From NCBI RefSeq assembly GCF_034931125.1, contig NZ_JAYGHM010000009.1:85781-149780 (forward strand): a stretch of 64,000 nucleotides of DNA, read 5' to 3'. Made by a program: the position numbers and the translations under genes. Position 1 is the stretch's first letter; every line of letters begins with the position of its first letter. Source of the DNA: Rivularia sp034931125 (GTDB taxonomy: Bacteria; Cyanobacteriota; Cyanobacteriia; Cyanobacteriales; Nostocaceae). The notes below the pieces were generated by a model that did no database searches, was not told the DNA's origin, and was given only the letters and a program-made list of their open reading frames with translations. Of this stretch, positions 9,420 through 18,212 are shown piece after piece.

Positions 9420-10210
9420 CTTTAGTACTACTTTGAGCTAATTGGGAAGTACTAGTGGTCTATTGCATTAAATCTGACTGGTTTTCATCACAACCCGTCG
9501 GTGGTTGAAAACCCCGTCTAATAGCGAAAGTCCTATAAATAGGACTGAAATACAAACCGTCAAAATTAAGTAGTACTCCACCACATTAGTTATGAGGGGT
9601 CATGGTAGTGCGAGCGTCCCGCTCGCTGGTTGCTTTTACTCGCTAGCTAATTGTAACGAGCGACCAAGACGCTCCCACTACGAAAATTTTATCCATCAAA
9701 ATTAATGTGGCGGAGTAGTAGTACCCGACCACATAAGTTATGAGGAGTTATGGTAGTGCGTTCACGAAGTGTGCGCGAAGCGCAAGCGTCCCGCTCGCTG
9801 GTTGCTTTTAGCTCGCTAGCTAATTGTAACGAGCGACCAAGACGCTCCCACTACGAATTTCTTACCCCTCAAAATTAATGTGGCGGAGTAGTAGTACCCG
9901 ACCACATAAGTTTTGAGAAGTTATGGTAGTGCGTTCACGAAGTGTGCGCGAAGCGCAAGCGTCCCGCTCGCTGGTTGCTTTTAGCTCGCTCGTTACCATC
10001 AGGGAGCAAGATGCTCCCACTACGAATTTCTTACCCCTCAAAATTAATGTGGCGGAGTAGTAGTGGTCTATTGCATTAGTTATGAAGGGTAAAATTTTAG
10101 TCCTCTGAAGAGGACTTATGCTATTAGTCCGGGAATTGCATTCCCGGACGGACTGGGATAAAAACGCATCAGAACTATTAAAATTCTCTTCTCCCCCTGC
10201 CTGCACTCAC
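9420..10210. repeat. Tandem array of about 170-bp palindrome-rich repeats between uvrC and ndhB
   Basis: Three degenerate copies of one unit lie in tandem. The landmark GTGGCGGAGTAGTAG starts at 9707, 9880 and 10049, giving periods of 173 and 169. Each unit carries a long imperfect inverted repeat (TAGTGCGAGCGTCCCGCTCG paired with GAGCG..AAGACGCTCCCACTA); the second and third copies also hold a short internal insert (TTCACGAAGTGTGCGCG...). At the edges are two further hairpins: AGTCCTAT/ATAGGACT at 9529-9546, and at 10099-10116 plus a 10-bp perfect stem at 10127-10149. Open frames crossing it are repeat-derived and not genes. It probably arose by amplification of a mobile palindromic element and may end or insulate uvrC and ndhB transcription. 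Confidence 0.85.
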
Positions 10211-10222
10211 CCATCAAATATG

Positions 10223-12127
10223 TCAAATTGGTGAAGTATTAGAATGCATTTCACTATTAGGGTGAAAATAATCGTAAATTTCTTGTGCTAAACGTGGCCC
10301 AATTCCGGAAACTTCCGCGATTTGAGCGGGTGTTGCTAAGCGGATGTAATCGATGGAACGAAAATGAGCTAGTAGCTGCTGTTGCCGATTGTGTCCCAAA
10401 CCGGGAATTTCATCTAAGCGCGATCGCCGTAGTTTTGCAGTTCGCTGTTGACGGTGGAAGCTGACGGCAAAACGGTGTGCTTCGTCGCGTAAACGTCGCA
10501 GTAACTGGACTCCGGGCTGTTCGGCTTCTGTTTCTAAAGGTATGGATTCTCCGGGTAGGAATATTTCTTCTCGTCGTTTCGCAAGACTGACAACTCGCAG
10601 GTCTTCTAATAAGTTCATTTCTTGTAAAACTGCTACGACGGCAGATAGTTGTCCTTTTCCACCGTCTATCATGACTAAATCGGGAAAATCTGGATTACCG
10701 ACTCGCTGCAATTTTGGGTCTTCGATGTATTTACGAAAGCGTCGTCCGATAACTTCAGCCAAGGAAGCAAAGTCATCAGAATGACCGATTGTAATGTCGG
10801 GATTTCTAATTTTATAACGGCGATAGTGCTGTTTTGCTGGTAAACCATCGATAAATACTACCTGGGAAGCTACCGCATTGGAACCTTGAATATGAGAAAT
10901 ATCGTAACCTTCGATGCGGTGTGGTAAATCCGGTAAATCGATGATGGCTGCTAAATCTTGCAGCGCTGCTCGATCGCGATCGCCTAGTTTTTGCACTCTT
11001 TGCAATTCATAGTTGGCGTTTCGCTCTACCATTTCAATTAGTTCTGCCTTAATTTGACGCTGGGGAGTTATTATAGATACCTTTTTCCCTTTACGCTGCG
11101 TCAACACTTCCGCCAAAATTTCCGCATCGGGTAAATCGTGCTGGACTATAATTTCTGTTGGTATTTCTACTGAGTCGGCAGTTTGATAGTGTTCTTCTAA
11201 TACTCGCTGTAAAATAGCTCCAGCTTCTGCTTGTGCGTCAGCGATAAATGCTAATCTTCCGACTAATTGTCCGGCGCGAATCTGAAATAATTGAATACAA
11301 GCGTGTTTTTCGTCTGCGGCTAAAGCTATGGCATCGCGAGAAACAGTATCATCTGGTAAGGATACTTTTTGATCGGCATTCAAGGACTTCAACCCGGCGA
11401 TTTGGTCGCGCATCCGCGCCGCTGTTTCAAAGTTTAAATCTTCAGACGCTTGATGCATCTGTTGGGTAAGAGTATCAATTAATTCAGAAGTCCGACCTTG
11501 AAAAACCATCGCTACTTTTTGGACGATTTTGCTATATTCAACAGGTGTAACCAATTGTTGACAGACACCAGGACACCTTCCCAAATCGTAATTTAAACAA
11601 GGTCTGTCCTTAAATAGCGGTTGCGGTCGCTGTCGTAAAGGAAATATTCGTTTACACAAATGCAATATTCCCCGCAACAAGCGAGAATCGGTATAAGGAC
11701 CGTAATACTTATCCTTTTCCTTACCGAGTCTGCGTTTACGAGTAATAAAAATCCGTGGATATTCCTCAGACCAAGTGATACAAACGTAGGGATACTTTTT
11801 ATCATCCTTGAGCAGCACGTTGAAATATGGCTGATGCTGCTTAATCAAGTTTGCTTCTAAGGCTAACGCTTCTGTTTCAGTATCGGTGACAATAAACTCA
11901 ATATCCGTCACCAATCTCACCATCATCGCAATGCGATCGCTTAGTTTTTGCGACTCCCGGAAATAAGAACGAACTCGCGATCGCAATTTTAGCGATTTCC
12001 CGATATATACGATCCGGTCGGTTCCATCCCGCATCAAATAAACCCCCGGTTCTGGGGGAATCTCCTTCAAACGATTTTCCAGAAGTTCTGGATTCTTAAG
12101 CAGCGGTATTTGAGTAGATTTTGTCAC
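10223..12127 (-). CDS. uvrC: Excinuclease ABC subunit C (UvrC)
   Basis: A 634-residue nuclease of nucleotide excision repair that cuts on both sides of a lesion in the UvrB-DNA complex. An N-terminal GIY-YIG domain (PPEPGVYLMRDGTDRIVYIGKS, residues about 24-45) makes the 3' cut. A Cys cluster (CLNYDLGRCPGVCQ) is at about 178-191. A UvrB-binding UVR motif (DLNFETAARMRDQIAGL) follows at about 232-248. The RNase H-like endonuclease half contains EGYDISHIQGSNAVASQVVF and VMIDGGKGQL. The helix-hairpin-helix end reads IPGLGHNRQQQLLAHF and VSGIGPRLAQEIYDYF. The length is normal. The stop lies 10-20 bases from the repeat array. Confidence 0.97.
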   Translation of the reverse strand: MTKSTQIPLLKNPELLENRLKEIPPEPGVYLMRDGTDRIVYIGKSLKLRSRVRSYFRESQKLSDRIAMMVRLVTDIEFIVTDTETEALALEANLIKQHQPYFNVLLKDDKKYPYVCITWSEEYPRIFITRKRRLGKEKDKYYGPYTDSRLLRGILHLCKRIFPLRQRPQPLFKDRPCLNYDLGRCPGVCQQLVTPVEYSKIVQKVAMVFQGRTSELIDTLTQQMHQASEDLNFETAARMRDQIAGLKSLNADQKVSLPDDTVSRDAIALAADEKHACIQLFQIRAGQLVGRLAFIADAQAEAGAILQRVLEEHYQTADSVEIPTEIIVQHDLPDAEILAEVLTQRKGKKVSIITPQRQIKAELIEMVERNANYELQRVQKLGDRDRAALQDLAAIIDLPDLPHRIEGYDISHIQGSNAVASQVVFIDGLPAKQHYRRYKIRNPDITIGHSDDFASLAEVIGRRFRKYIEDPKLQRVGNPDFPDLVMIDGGKGQLSAVVAVLQEMNLLEDLRVVSLAKRREEIFLPGESIPLETEAEQPGVQLLRRLRDEAHRFAVSFHRQQRTAKLRRSRLDEIPGLGHNRQQQLLAHFRSIDYIRLATPAQIAEVSGIGPRLAQEIYDYFHPNSEMHSNTSPI

Positions 12128-12472
12128 AAATCAAGCAAATAAAATTTTACTAACCGACTCTCTACTATTTTAGATAAAATCGCTGGTCGTTTGACGCGGA
12201 TTTGGTTTTTTCTTGTTGTTCGATTTCTTCTCAATTAACTATAAAGTCTTTAAGTACCGGATGAGATTCTTTTAAACTTACGATTAAGTAGGAGATGTAG
12301 ATTTTAGTAGATTTTATTTTTAGTCAAAATAGCTCAACTTACCCCTTCTCTTCGTCAAATCTCAATATTCGAGCGAGCGATCGTAATCAATTCGTTATAC
12401 TCGCTCAAGTTAGATAAGCAAAATTCCCGATCTGATCAAAATCCCTCAATATTAAGGAAATTAACGGATTTA
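12128..12472. other. Intergenic, nothing recognised
   Basis: AT-rich spacer between the start of uvrC (minus) and the promoter of the 59-aa gene (plus). It must hold the uvrC promoter; no clear element was identified. Confidence 0.4.
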
Positions 12473-12505
12473 TTGACTTTGCTCAATGATTATCATTGGT
12501 ATAAA
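12473..12505 (+). promoter_or_regulatory. Promoter with embedded Fur/Zur-like box
   Basis: AATGATTATCATT (12485-12497) matches the core of the Fur-family box (GATAATGATTATCATTATC type). It lies between possible -35 elements (TTGACT 12473-12478 or TTGCTC 12479-12484) and a TATAAA -10 (12500-12505), where a bound repressor would block transcription. It is about 105 bases upstream of the 59-aa gene. The same core occurs at 59246-59258. Confidence 0.55.
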
Positions 12506-12609
12506 TAGAGCTTACGCATTTACGACCAACTCATGTATAGTTTGAGATTGCTTGGGCTTGTTTGCGTGTTAGTTACAATTCGTTCAAAGAAATATTTTAG
12601 GAGAAAGAC

Positions 12610-12789
12610 ATGAATTCGCAAGACTTTGAATCTCAGTATCGTGAAGCTATGAATGAAACACTCAATGAACTCCAATCTGCCATTTTACTTTTAGCACAAG
12701 CTCAACGTAAAATTTCTATAATTGGTTCGTCTGTACAAAATTTGAGCCAAAGTGTAGAAGAATATCTAATTAATCAAAAGTCTGAATAA
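12610..12789 (+). CDS. Small conserved-looking protein of 59 residues
   Basis: ATG at 12610 follows a good ribosome binding site (AGGAG, about 7 bases upstream), and the frame stops at 12787-12789. The product begins MNSQDFESQYREAMNETL and is helical and amphipathic, rich in Gln, Glu and Ser, with no Cys and no signal peptide. It may form a coiled coil (NELQSAILLLAQAQRKI). Function unknown. Its promoter carries a Fur/Zur-like box, so it may respond to metal status. It converges on the response regulator gene with three bases between the stop codons. Called coding from the RBS, composition and regulated promoter. Confidence 0.7.
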   Translation: MNSQDFESQYREAMNETLNELQSAILLLAQAQRKISIIGSSVQNLSQSVEEYLINQKSE

Positions 12790-12792
12790 GGA

Positions 12793-13218
12793 TTATGTTT
12801 GATGACAGAATAATTCTTTTTTAATAGCTTGGGTAAGTTCGGTGAGAATTACAGGTTTAACAAAATAGTGACGAACACCTAAATCTATCGCTCGTTTATA
12901 ATCCGATTTAAAAGCTAAACCTGAAACTACAATTACAGGAATTTTAGCAGCTTGTGTTTGCTGCATTTTTTCTAGCAGCAAGTAACCGTCAATATCTGGC
13001 AATTTCAAATCTAATAAAATCAAATCCGGTTGAAAAGTATCTACTGTAGAGAAAAAATTTGAGCCATTAGTTAAGCTTTTAACTTCGTATCCACAAAAAT
13101 TTAAACAATCCCTCAGTAACATCCGATTAGCATCATTATCTTCAACTAACAAAACTCTTTTTATTGGATGTAACTTTAATTGCTGCTCTACTCTGATTAG
13201 CTGCACTGCCATTTTCAC
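12793..13218 (-). CDS. Single-domain response regulator (CheY-like receiver)
   Basis: A 141-residue protein that is a lone receiver domain. Landmarks are the acidic pair in VLLVEDNDANRMLLRDCL, the phospho-acceptor Asp in LILLDLKLPDIDGYLLLEKM, the switch Ser in VIVVSGLAFKSDYKRA, and the Lys in YFVKPVILTEL. With no output domain it probably acts by protein contact or as a phosphorelay partner of a hybrid kinase, as many cyanobacterial receivers of this type do. No kinase gene is adjacent. Met3 could also be the start. Its stop is three bases from that of the 59-aa gene. Confidence 0.92.
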   Translation of the reverse strand: MKMAVQLIRVEQQLKLHPIKRVLLVEDNDANRMLLRDCLNFCGYEVKSLTNGSNFFSTVDTFQPDLILLDLKLPDIDGYLLLEKMQQTQAAKIPVIVVSGLAFKSDYKRAIDLGVRHYFVKPVILTELTQAIKKELFCHQT

Positions 13219-13891
13219 CTATGAACTTAGGTTACAAGTCAATGATTCGTAAAAGAATAAAATATATCATTTCTAATCGGACTTTTTAAAAATAAAGATA
13301 TAGACTCATGAAAAATTGAATTAGTCAAGAATTATCTATCAGCTTTCTTTAGCCTCATTATCATTTATACTTATCCATAATAGCTTAAAACACAAACTTA
13401 AGACAAAGTTAAACTAATCTTTAACTTTAAGCGAAATTTTTATGATATTAATTAATATTTTTTTAAGAATACGTGAGTTAACATGGTTCTTCAGTACACA
13501 GTATGCTAAATATGTGACCAAAAGCTTTCCATGCTTACCATATAAAGGCAATTGGATTTTTAACTCGATATTACTGATAGATATTGCTTTTTATTACTCT
13601 TCCCTATTCCCTATTACGGTTTAGTTAACAATATTTAAGCATTTTTAGATAGTTACAAATTTAATTGATAGTATTTGCGAAAACCTGTATCAAAGCTTAC
13701 CTTTGCTTTACTGAAATAGACTAGTAAATCAAAATTGGTACATAGCTTTAGAAATATAAAATTGCGATCAAAACTTTATAGTCAATACTTAATTAATGTC
13801 TTGAGCAGATAACAGGAGTATGAATTATGATTAAAAGTTAGTCAAATTGTTAATCATAATTCGAGTAATAAAGTCGAAAATACGCTACTTA
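13219..13891. other. AT-rich intergenic region, no gene supported
   Basis: About 670 bases between the response regulator promoter and the PEP-CTERM gene. Short open frames exist (for example 13442-13624) but have no ribosome binding site and no recognisable product. Nothing else seen. Confidence 0.45.
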
Positions 13892-14428
13892 TTATTTATA
13901 GCTGTTTTTTGCCGAGCGGTGCTTTGCAGCAAATACACAGAATGCGATCAATCCCAACATTGCAGAAGGTTCGGGGACTTTCTTTCTTTGAGAAATACCA
14001 GATTGCCAAACAGTAGTATAAGGATTTAAATTTGATTGCTGTTCGTTCTCCGATGGAGTAAATTCAGTTTGATATATTATGTGCTTAATTCCGTTTGCCG
14101 GAGTTTTCACTTTCACACTTTCAGCAGCATGAATTAATTTTATGCTGTTTTGGGCTTTTTGAAACAATAGATTATTTAAGGTATTTTTACGATCATCGCT
14201 TTTAAATTGATTGCATAAATCTAATTCGGGAGAAGATATACAATTTTCCAGATTGTTCTCCACCTGTATCTGAGAGAAAGTATCTTTACTATCTGCTAAC
14301 GCTTGGTTATATAGAGTTCTTATTAAATCTTTTTCAAGTGAACTTGCTTGTGCTGGGGCTGTAGCGCTGACGCTAATTATCGTACCAAGTAATGCGTAAT
14401 TACGAACTTTTTTTATAGTTGTTGTCAT
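13892..14428 (-). CDS. PEP-CTERM sorting-domain protein, exported
   Basis: A 178-residue exported protein. It has a signal peptide (MTTTIKKVRNYALLGTIISV, cleavage likely after AQA near residue 28). The C-terminal PEP-CTERM signal is VPEPSAMLGLIAFCVFAAKH (Val-Pro-Glu-Pro, hydrophobic helix, then a basic tail RSAKNSYK). Such proteins are recognised by an exosortase and placed on the cell surface or in the extracellular matrix; no exosortase gene is in this window. The middle (residues 30-140) is Gln/Asn/Ser-rich with two Cys (NCISSPELDLC) that may form a disulphide. I do not recognise a catalytic domain. Confidence 0.85.
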   Translation of the reverse strand: MTTTIKKVRNYALLGTIISVSATAPAQASSLEKDLIRTLYNQALADSKDTFSQIQVENNLENCISSPELDLCNQFKSDDRKNTLNNLLFQKAQNSIKLIHAAESVKVKTPANGIKHIIYQTEFTPSENEQQSNLNPYTTVWQSGISQRKKVPEPSAMLGLIAFCVFAAKHRSAKNSYK

Positions 14429-14659
14429 GGATACAATCGTTCCTTAAAAACTAAAAAACAAGTAATTGATACCCCCTTAATCTTGAGAGCAATTACATTA
14501 CTTTTGAAGGATATTTAATCCGATAAAAATAAGTATATTACCTCAAAATATTCAAATAAATGATGCACAGTTCCGAGTAATACCACGCTCAGTTTAACGC
14601 GGTACTACTGTAATTGCCGATACAAGTTAATTAATTTTGTCTCAATCTTAAATAAAGAT

Positions 14660-15862
14660 TTAATAAACCGACTGCAAGAATTGGGATATCCGATCCACAG
14701 CGGTCTCTAATACAGGTGTTTCATGCACCAACGCAAAGCGCACATAACCTTCCCCAGACTTACCAAAACCGGCTCCAGGGGAAGCTGCAACGCCCGTATT
14801 TTCAACTAAAGAACGGCAAAACTGTATAGAATCTTTATTCCAAGGTTCTGGTAACTTTGCCCAAACATACATTGTTGCTTTTGGCACAGGTACCTGCCAT
14901 CCGATGCGGTGCAGACCGTCAACAAAAACATCGCGGCGTTTTCGGAAACTATCTACAGCCGATTGAACTCCTGATTGCGGGCCATTTAAAGCGGCGATCG
15001 CACCATTTAAAATTCCCCGGTACTGATTAAAGTCAACTACTGCTTTCACCCGACGTAAAGCCCCAATCAAATGGCGGTTCCCAATGGCAAAACCGATGCG
15101 AAAACCGCCCATGTTATAGGACTTAGACAAAGTAAAAAACTCAATTGATACGCTTTTTTCTAAGTCAGCCTGCAAAATTGAAGGAACAACTGACTTGAGA
15201 TTAGTGCTTGCTTGTGCTTCTCGTGTAAAAACTAAATCTACATAGGGGAAATCATGAACCAGAACAATATCGTGCTGCTGACAAAAAGATACAGCTTGTT
15301 CAAAAAAAGATAGCGGTGCAGTAGCAGCAGTAGGATTGTGAGGATAACTTAATACCATCATCCGCGACTGCGCTAATACTGGTGCAGGAATTTCCTCAAA
15401 TACAGGCAAAAAATTGTTTTCTTCCCTTAAAGGCATAGCATAAATTTGACCAGAGGCTAAGTAAACTCCCCCAGCGTGGGAAGGATAGCCTGGGTCAAGT
15501 AATAAAGCAAAATCCCCAGGATTTAAAACAGCTAAAGGTAAATGTGCTGTCCCTTCTTGAGAACCAATTAGGGGTAGCACTTCAGTTTCAGGGTCTACCG
15601 AAATTTCAAATCGCTGCTCATACCACTCTGCGGCTGCTCTCCTAAACCCTTGGGTTCCATGAAACAACAAGTAACCGTGAGTGCTTTTGTCATCCAAAGA
15701 CTTGGCGATCGCTTCGATGACATGACTCGATGCTGGTAAATCGGAAGACCCTAAAGACAAGTCAATTAACTGACGACCATTAGCCAAAGCTTTAGCCTTG
15801 GCTACATCCATATCTGCAAAAACATTGGATTGCAGTGGTTCTAAACGCTTCGCAAATTGCAT
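14660..15862 (-). CDS. Class I/II PLP-dependent aminotransferase
   Basis: A 400-residue fold-type I aminotransferase annotated in relatives as aspartate or LL-diaminopimelate-type aminotransferase. Landmarks: DLSLGSSDLPAS near residue 35, the PLP phosphate/ring region (GSQEGTAHLPLAVLNPGD), SYPHNPTAATAP, the PLP-contact Asp (VLVHDFPYVDLVF), the Schiff-base Lys in TLSKSYNMGGFRIGF, and the C-terminal substrate Arg in GYVRFALV. It transfers an amino group between an amino acid and a 2-oxo acid; the exact substrate cannot be set from sequence. Thioredoxin lies about 110 bases upstream of nothing shared; the genes point the same way but the gap to trx (106 bases) carries direct-repeat-like filler, so co-transcription is uncertain. 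Confidence 0.9.
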   Translation of the reverse strand: MQFAKRLEPLQSNVFADMDVAKAKALANGRQLIDLSLGSSDLPASSHVIEAIAKSLDDKSTHGYLLFHGTQGFRRAAAEWYEQRFEISVDPETEVLPLIGSQEGTAHLPLAVLNPGDFALLLDPGYPSHAGGVYLASGQIYAMPLREENNFLPVFEEIPAPVLAQSRMMVLSYPHNPTAATAPLSFFEQAVSFCQQHDIVLVHDFPYVDLVFTREAQASTNLKSVVPSILQADLEKSVSIEFFTLSKSYNMGGFRIGFAIGNRHLIGALRRVKAVVDFNQYRGILNGAIAALNGPQSGVQSAVDSFRKRRDVFVDGLHRIGWQVPVPKATMYVWAKLPEPWNKDSIQFCRSLVENTGVAASPGAGFGKSGEGYVRFALVHETPVLETAVDRISQFLQSVY

Positions 15863-15968
15863 TTTTAATCTTAGCTGTTTGTTAGTTATTAGTTGCTAGT
15901 TTTTCGCTTGTTGATCTTCTAAATTATCATTCACCAACCACTATCTACTAACTTATAACAACTATCCA

Positions 15969-16313
15969 TTAGCTACTTAAATGGTTATCTAATAAGCTCA
16001 TCAATTTTTCTTTATTAACAACCCCCTCGCTAGAGGCTAATATTTTATCTCCTTGAATGAGTCGCAAAGCAGGTACACCTTCCACCTGATATTGCTTAAC
16101 TGAAAGTGGATTAGGGTCAACTTCCATTTTGACAACCTTGAGCTTGTCGCTATATTTTGCAGCAGCAGCACTAACCGCTGGGGACATTAGCTGACAAGGA
16201 CCGCACCAAGAAGCCCAAAAGTAAACTAATACTGGTTGCTCGGCTTGCAGTACTTCTTGATCAAAATCTGCATCATTAATATTGATTACACCTGCGCTCA
16301 TTTTGGTCTCCAT
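15969..16313 (-). CDS. Thioredoxin family protein
   Basis: A 114-residue cytosolic dithiol-disulphide oxidoreductase with the canonical active site FWASWCGPCQLMSP (about residues 32-45). The cis-Pro loop (VEGVPALRLI) and the usual strand KLKVVKMEVDPNP are present. Met5 (MSAGVININDADF) fits the family better than Met1, but both are possible. It reduces target disulphides and may link redox state to metabolism. It starts right after the repeat-bearing spacer downstream of vipp1. Confidence 0.95.
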   Translation of the reverse strand: METKMSAGVININDADFDQEVLQAEQPVLVYFWASWCGPCQLMSPAVSAAAAKYSDKLKVVKMEVDPNPLSVKQYQVEGVPALRLIQGDKILASSEGVVNKEKLMSLLDNHLSS

Positions 16314-16380
16314 TTAATAGCATCTTTGAAGATCGCATAAATCAAATGTATCCCAATATGCCCTTCTGTAACTACTGACT

Positions 16381-16493
16381 GTGGGAAGAGGAGGGACAAG
16401 GGGACGGAGAGATGGGGAGATTGGGAGATGGGGAGAAATCCAATTACCAATTCGCAATTCGCAATTCGCAATTACCAACTCGCAATTAATTGC
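16381..16493. repeat. Short tandem repeats (STRR type)
   Basis: Runs of G-rich heptamer-like units (GGGGAGATGGGGAGA type) pass into AATTCGC and AATTACC units. The frame open across this block on the minus strand codes only repeat-derived residues. Confidence 0.8.
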
Positions 16494-16523
16494 AAAAATC
16501 CCACAACCAATACGGCTGTGGGA
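16494..16523 (-). terminator. Rho-independent terminator of vipp1
   Basis: TCCCACAACC (16499-16508) pairs with GGCTGTGGGA (16514-16523) with one G-U type mismatch and a 5-base loop. AAAAA at 16494-16498 gives the U tract on the minus strand. Confidence 0.8.
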
Positions 16524-16556
16524 CAATTTTAAATAATTAGCGAAAAGTATAAACAA

Positions 16557-17339
16557 TTACATCTGGTCTAATTCTTTGCGTAATGAATCTAATTCCGCAT
16601 CTACTGGTTCGCTTTTATTCTGGTTTTGCTTAGTGTCAGTTTGTTCTGGTAGTTGGGGTTGGCTTGCTGTTCCGCTTCCAGGTAGACTCATTTGCGCTTT
16701 TAAAGCAGCTAATTCATCATCGACACCGCTACCTGCTTCTAACTGTGCAAATTGACTTTCTAAGTCGGCTCCAGTTATTTCTGCTGCTGATTGAGCGCGT
16801 GCTTCTTGCATCAAAACTTTTTCTTCCATGCGCTCGAATGCAGCCGTTGCACCGCTGGTATTCATCCCGTTGACCATTCCTTCGAGTTGCTCTTGCGCTT
16901 TGGCTGCTCTGACTCGCGCTTTGAGCATATCTTTCTTGGTTTTCGCTTCAGAAATTTTGCTCTCCAGCTGCATTAAGCTGCGCTTGAGAGTATCAACTTG
17001 AGCGGTTTGCTGGTCTAAACTTGTTTTAAGACTATTTCCAGTATCAGTAAAAGATTTCTTGCGCTCCAAGGCTTGACGAGCTAGGTTTTCGTCGCCTTTT
17101 TGCAACGCTAGCATCGCATTACGCTGCCACTTGTTAAGTTCATTGTTAGCGTCGTTGTACTGCTTCTCAGTCCGTTTTTGAGCAGCGATCGCTTGAGCCA
17201 CCCCTTGACGCAAGCGCACCAGGTCTTCTTGCATCTCGATGATGGCTTGGTCGAGTATTTTTTCCGGGTCTTCGGCTTTGCTCACTAAGTCGTTGAGGTT
17301 AGCACTGACTACTCGTTTTACGCGGTCAAACAATCCCAT
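16557..17339 (-). CDS. vipp1: Vipp1/IM30, PspA family membrane-remodelling protein
   Basis: A 260-residue coiled-coil protein of the ESCRT-III-like PspA/IM30 family that maintains thylakoid and plasma membranes. The N-terminal amphipathic helix MGLFDRVKRVVSANLNDLVS binds membrane. Long helices carry EDPEKILDQAIIEMQEDL, LRQGVAQAIAAQKRTEKQY and ISEAKTKKDMLKARVRAAKA. The extra C-terminal helix after a Gln-rich linker (PVDAELDSLRKELDQM) distinguishes Vipp1 from PspA. It follows its shorter paralogue on the same strand after 167 bases, which suggests gene duplication and perhaps shared expression. Expected to form rings or rods at the membrane. Confidence 0.95.
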   Translation of the reverse strand: MGLFDRVKRVVSANLNDLVSKAEDPEKILDQAIIEMQEDLVRLRQGVAQAIAAQKRTEKQYNDANNELNKWQRNAMLALQKGDENLARQALERKKSFTDTGNSLKTSLDQQTAQVDTLKRSLMQLESKISEAKTKKDMLKARVRAAKAQEQLEGMVNGMNTSGATAAFERMEEKVLMQEARAQSAAEITGADLESQFAQLEAGSGVDDELAALKAQMSLPGSGTASQPQLPEQTDTKQNQNKSEPVDAELDSLRKELDQM

Positions 17340-17506
17340 AATTTTTTTCCTCTTGAGATTTACGCTCTAGCAATAAAAAGTTAGGTTTTTTACTACTTAT
17401 ATAGTTACCTATTTCAAATGTAATCTTACTCTTCTCTAATAGTCCCTGTTGTAAGCCTCAATTTTCAAAATAAATGTTACAGGCTTTGTAATAAAATTTC
17501 ATGTAA

Positions 17507-18193
17507 CTACTGGGGAGGTTGTTGTTCTGGCTTACTACTTGGTAGTTGTGCTTTCATTGCCGAAAGTTCGGCATCTACATCATCACTGTCTGCCAAGCTA
17601 ACAAATTTATCTTCTAATTCATCTGTACCAGATATGGCGATCGCGTCTTGTTTGGCTTCGAGTTCTAAAAGTTTGTCTTCCATCTTTTCAAACGCTTTAA
17701 GCGAACTGGTATTACCAACATCACCAAGCATTTCTTGAAGTCGCAAAGAAGCTTCAGCAGAACGAACGCGAGCAATATACATATCTTTTTTGGTTTTAGC
17801 CTCAGAGATTTTTAACTCTAAAGACTGCATATCTTTTTTAAGTTTAGCTACTAAAGTTTTTTGTTGCCCAATTTGTTCGGTAAAACCTGTTGCAGTTTCT
17901 TGGTAAGCTTTGCGTTTGGTAAGGGCTTCTCGCGCTAAAACCTCATTACCCTGCTGCAAAGCCATTTGAGCGCGACGATACCATTCCTCTGCTGTAGATT
18001 GAACCTGAGCCGCTTGTCGTTCGGTGCGTTTTTGAGTGGCGATCGCCTGCGCTACTCCTTGTCGCATCTGCACCAAATTTTCCTGCATCTCATAAACGGT
18101 TTGTTCCAAAATTTTCTCTGGATCTTCCCGTGCAGCCGTCCAACTATTCACATTTGAACGAAATAAGCGCCCGATACGCTCAATCAGCCCCAT
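17507..18193 (-). CDS. pspA: PspA-family protein (paralogue of Vipp1)
   Basis: A 228-residue PspA/IM30 protein beginning MGLIERIGRLFRSNVNSWT, with the family blocks EDPEKILEQTVYEMQENL, MRQGVAQAIATQKRTERQ and ISEAKTKKDMYIARVRSA. It ends in a Pro/Gln-rich tail (KPEQQPPQ) without the extra C-terminal helix of Vipp1, so it is the PspA-like member of the pair. It probably protects the cytoplasmic membrane under envelope stress (family knowledge). No pspF-like regulator is nearby. Upstream lies STRR-type filler and the SPOR-like membrane protein gene, same strand. Confidence 0.93.
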   Translation of the reverse strand: MGLIERIGRLFRSNVNSWTAAREDPEKILEQTVYEMQENLVQMRQGVAQAIATQKRTERQAAQVQSTAEEWYRRAQMALQQGNEVLAREALTKRKAYQETATGFTEQIGQQKTLVAKLKKDMQSLELKISEAKTKKDMYIARVRSAEASLRLQEMLGDVGNTSSLKAFEKMEDKLLELEAKQDAIAISGTDELEDKFVSLADSDDVDAELSAMKAQLPSSKPEQQPPQ

Positions 18194-18212
18194 AAGTTAA
18201 ATCTCCATTTTT

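Noticed and set aside
9560..10070. Tandem 170-bp repeats considered as a CRISPR array or an origin of replication
   Set aside because: The repeats are too long and contain no variable spacers; no dnaA or DnaA-box cluster is seen.
9862..10206. 114-codon open frame on the minus strand downstream of uvrC
   Set aside because: It lies wholly in the tandem palindromic repeat array, has no RBS and its residues follow the repeat units.
13442..13624. 60-codon open frame
   Set aside because: No ribosome binding site, low-complexity AT-rich codons and no recognisable product.
16314..16556. 80-codon open frame on the minus strand between vipp1 and thioredoxin
   Set aside because: It crosses a terminator and tandem repeats (NCELVIANCELRIGNW is repeat-coded), so it is not a gene.
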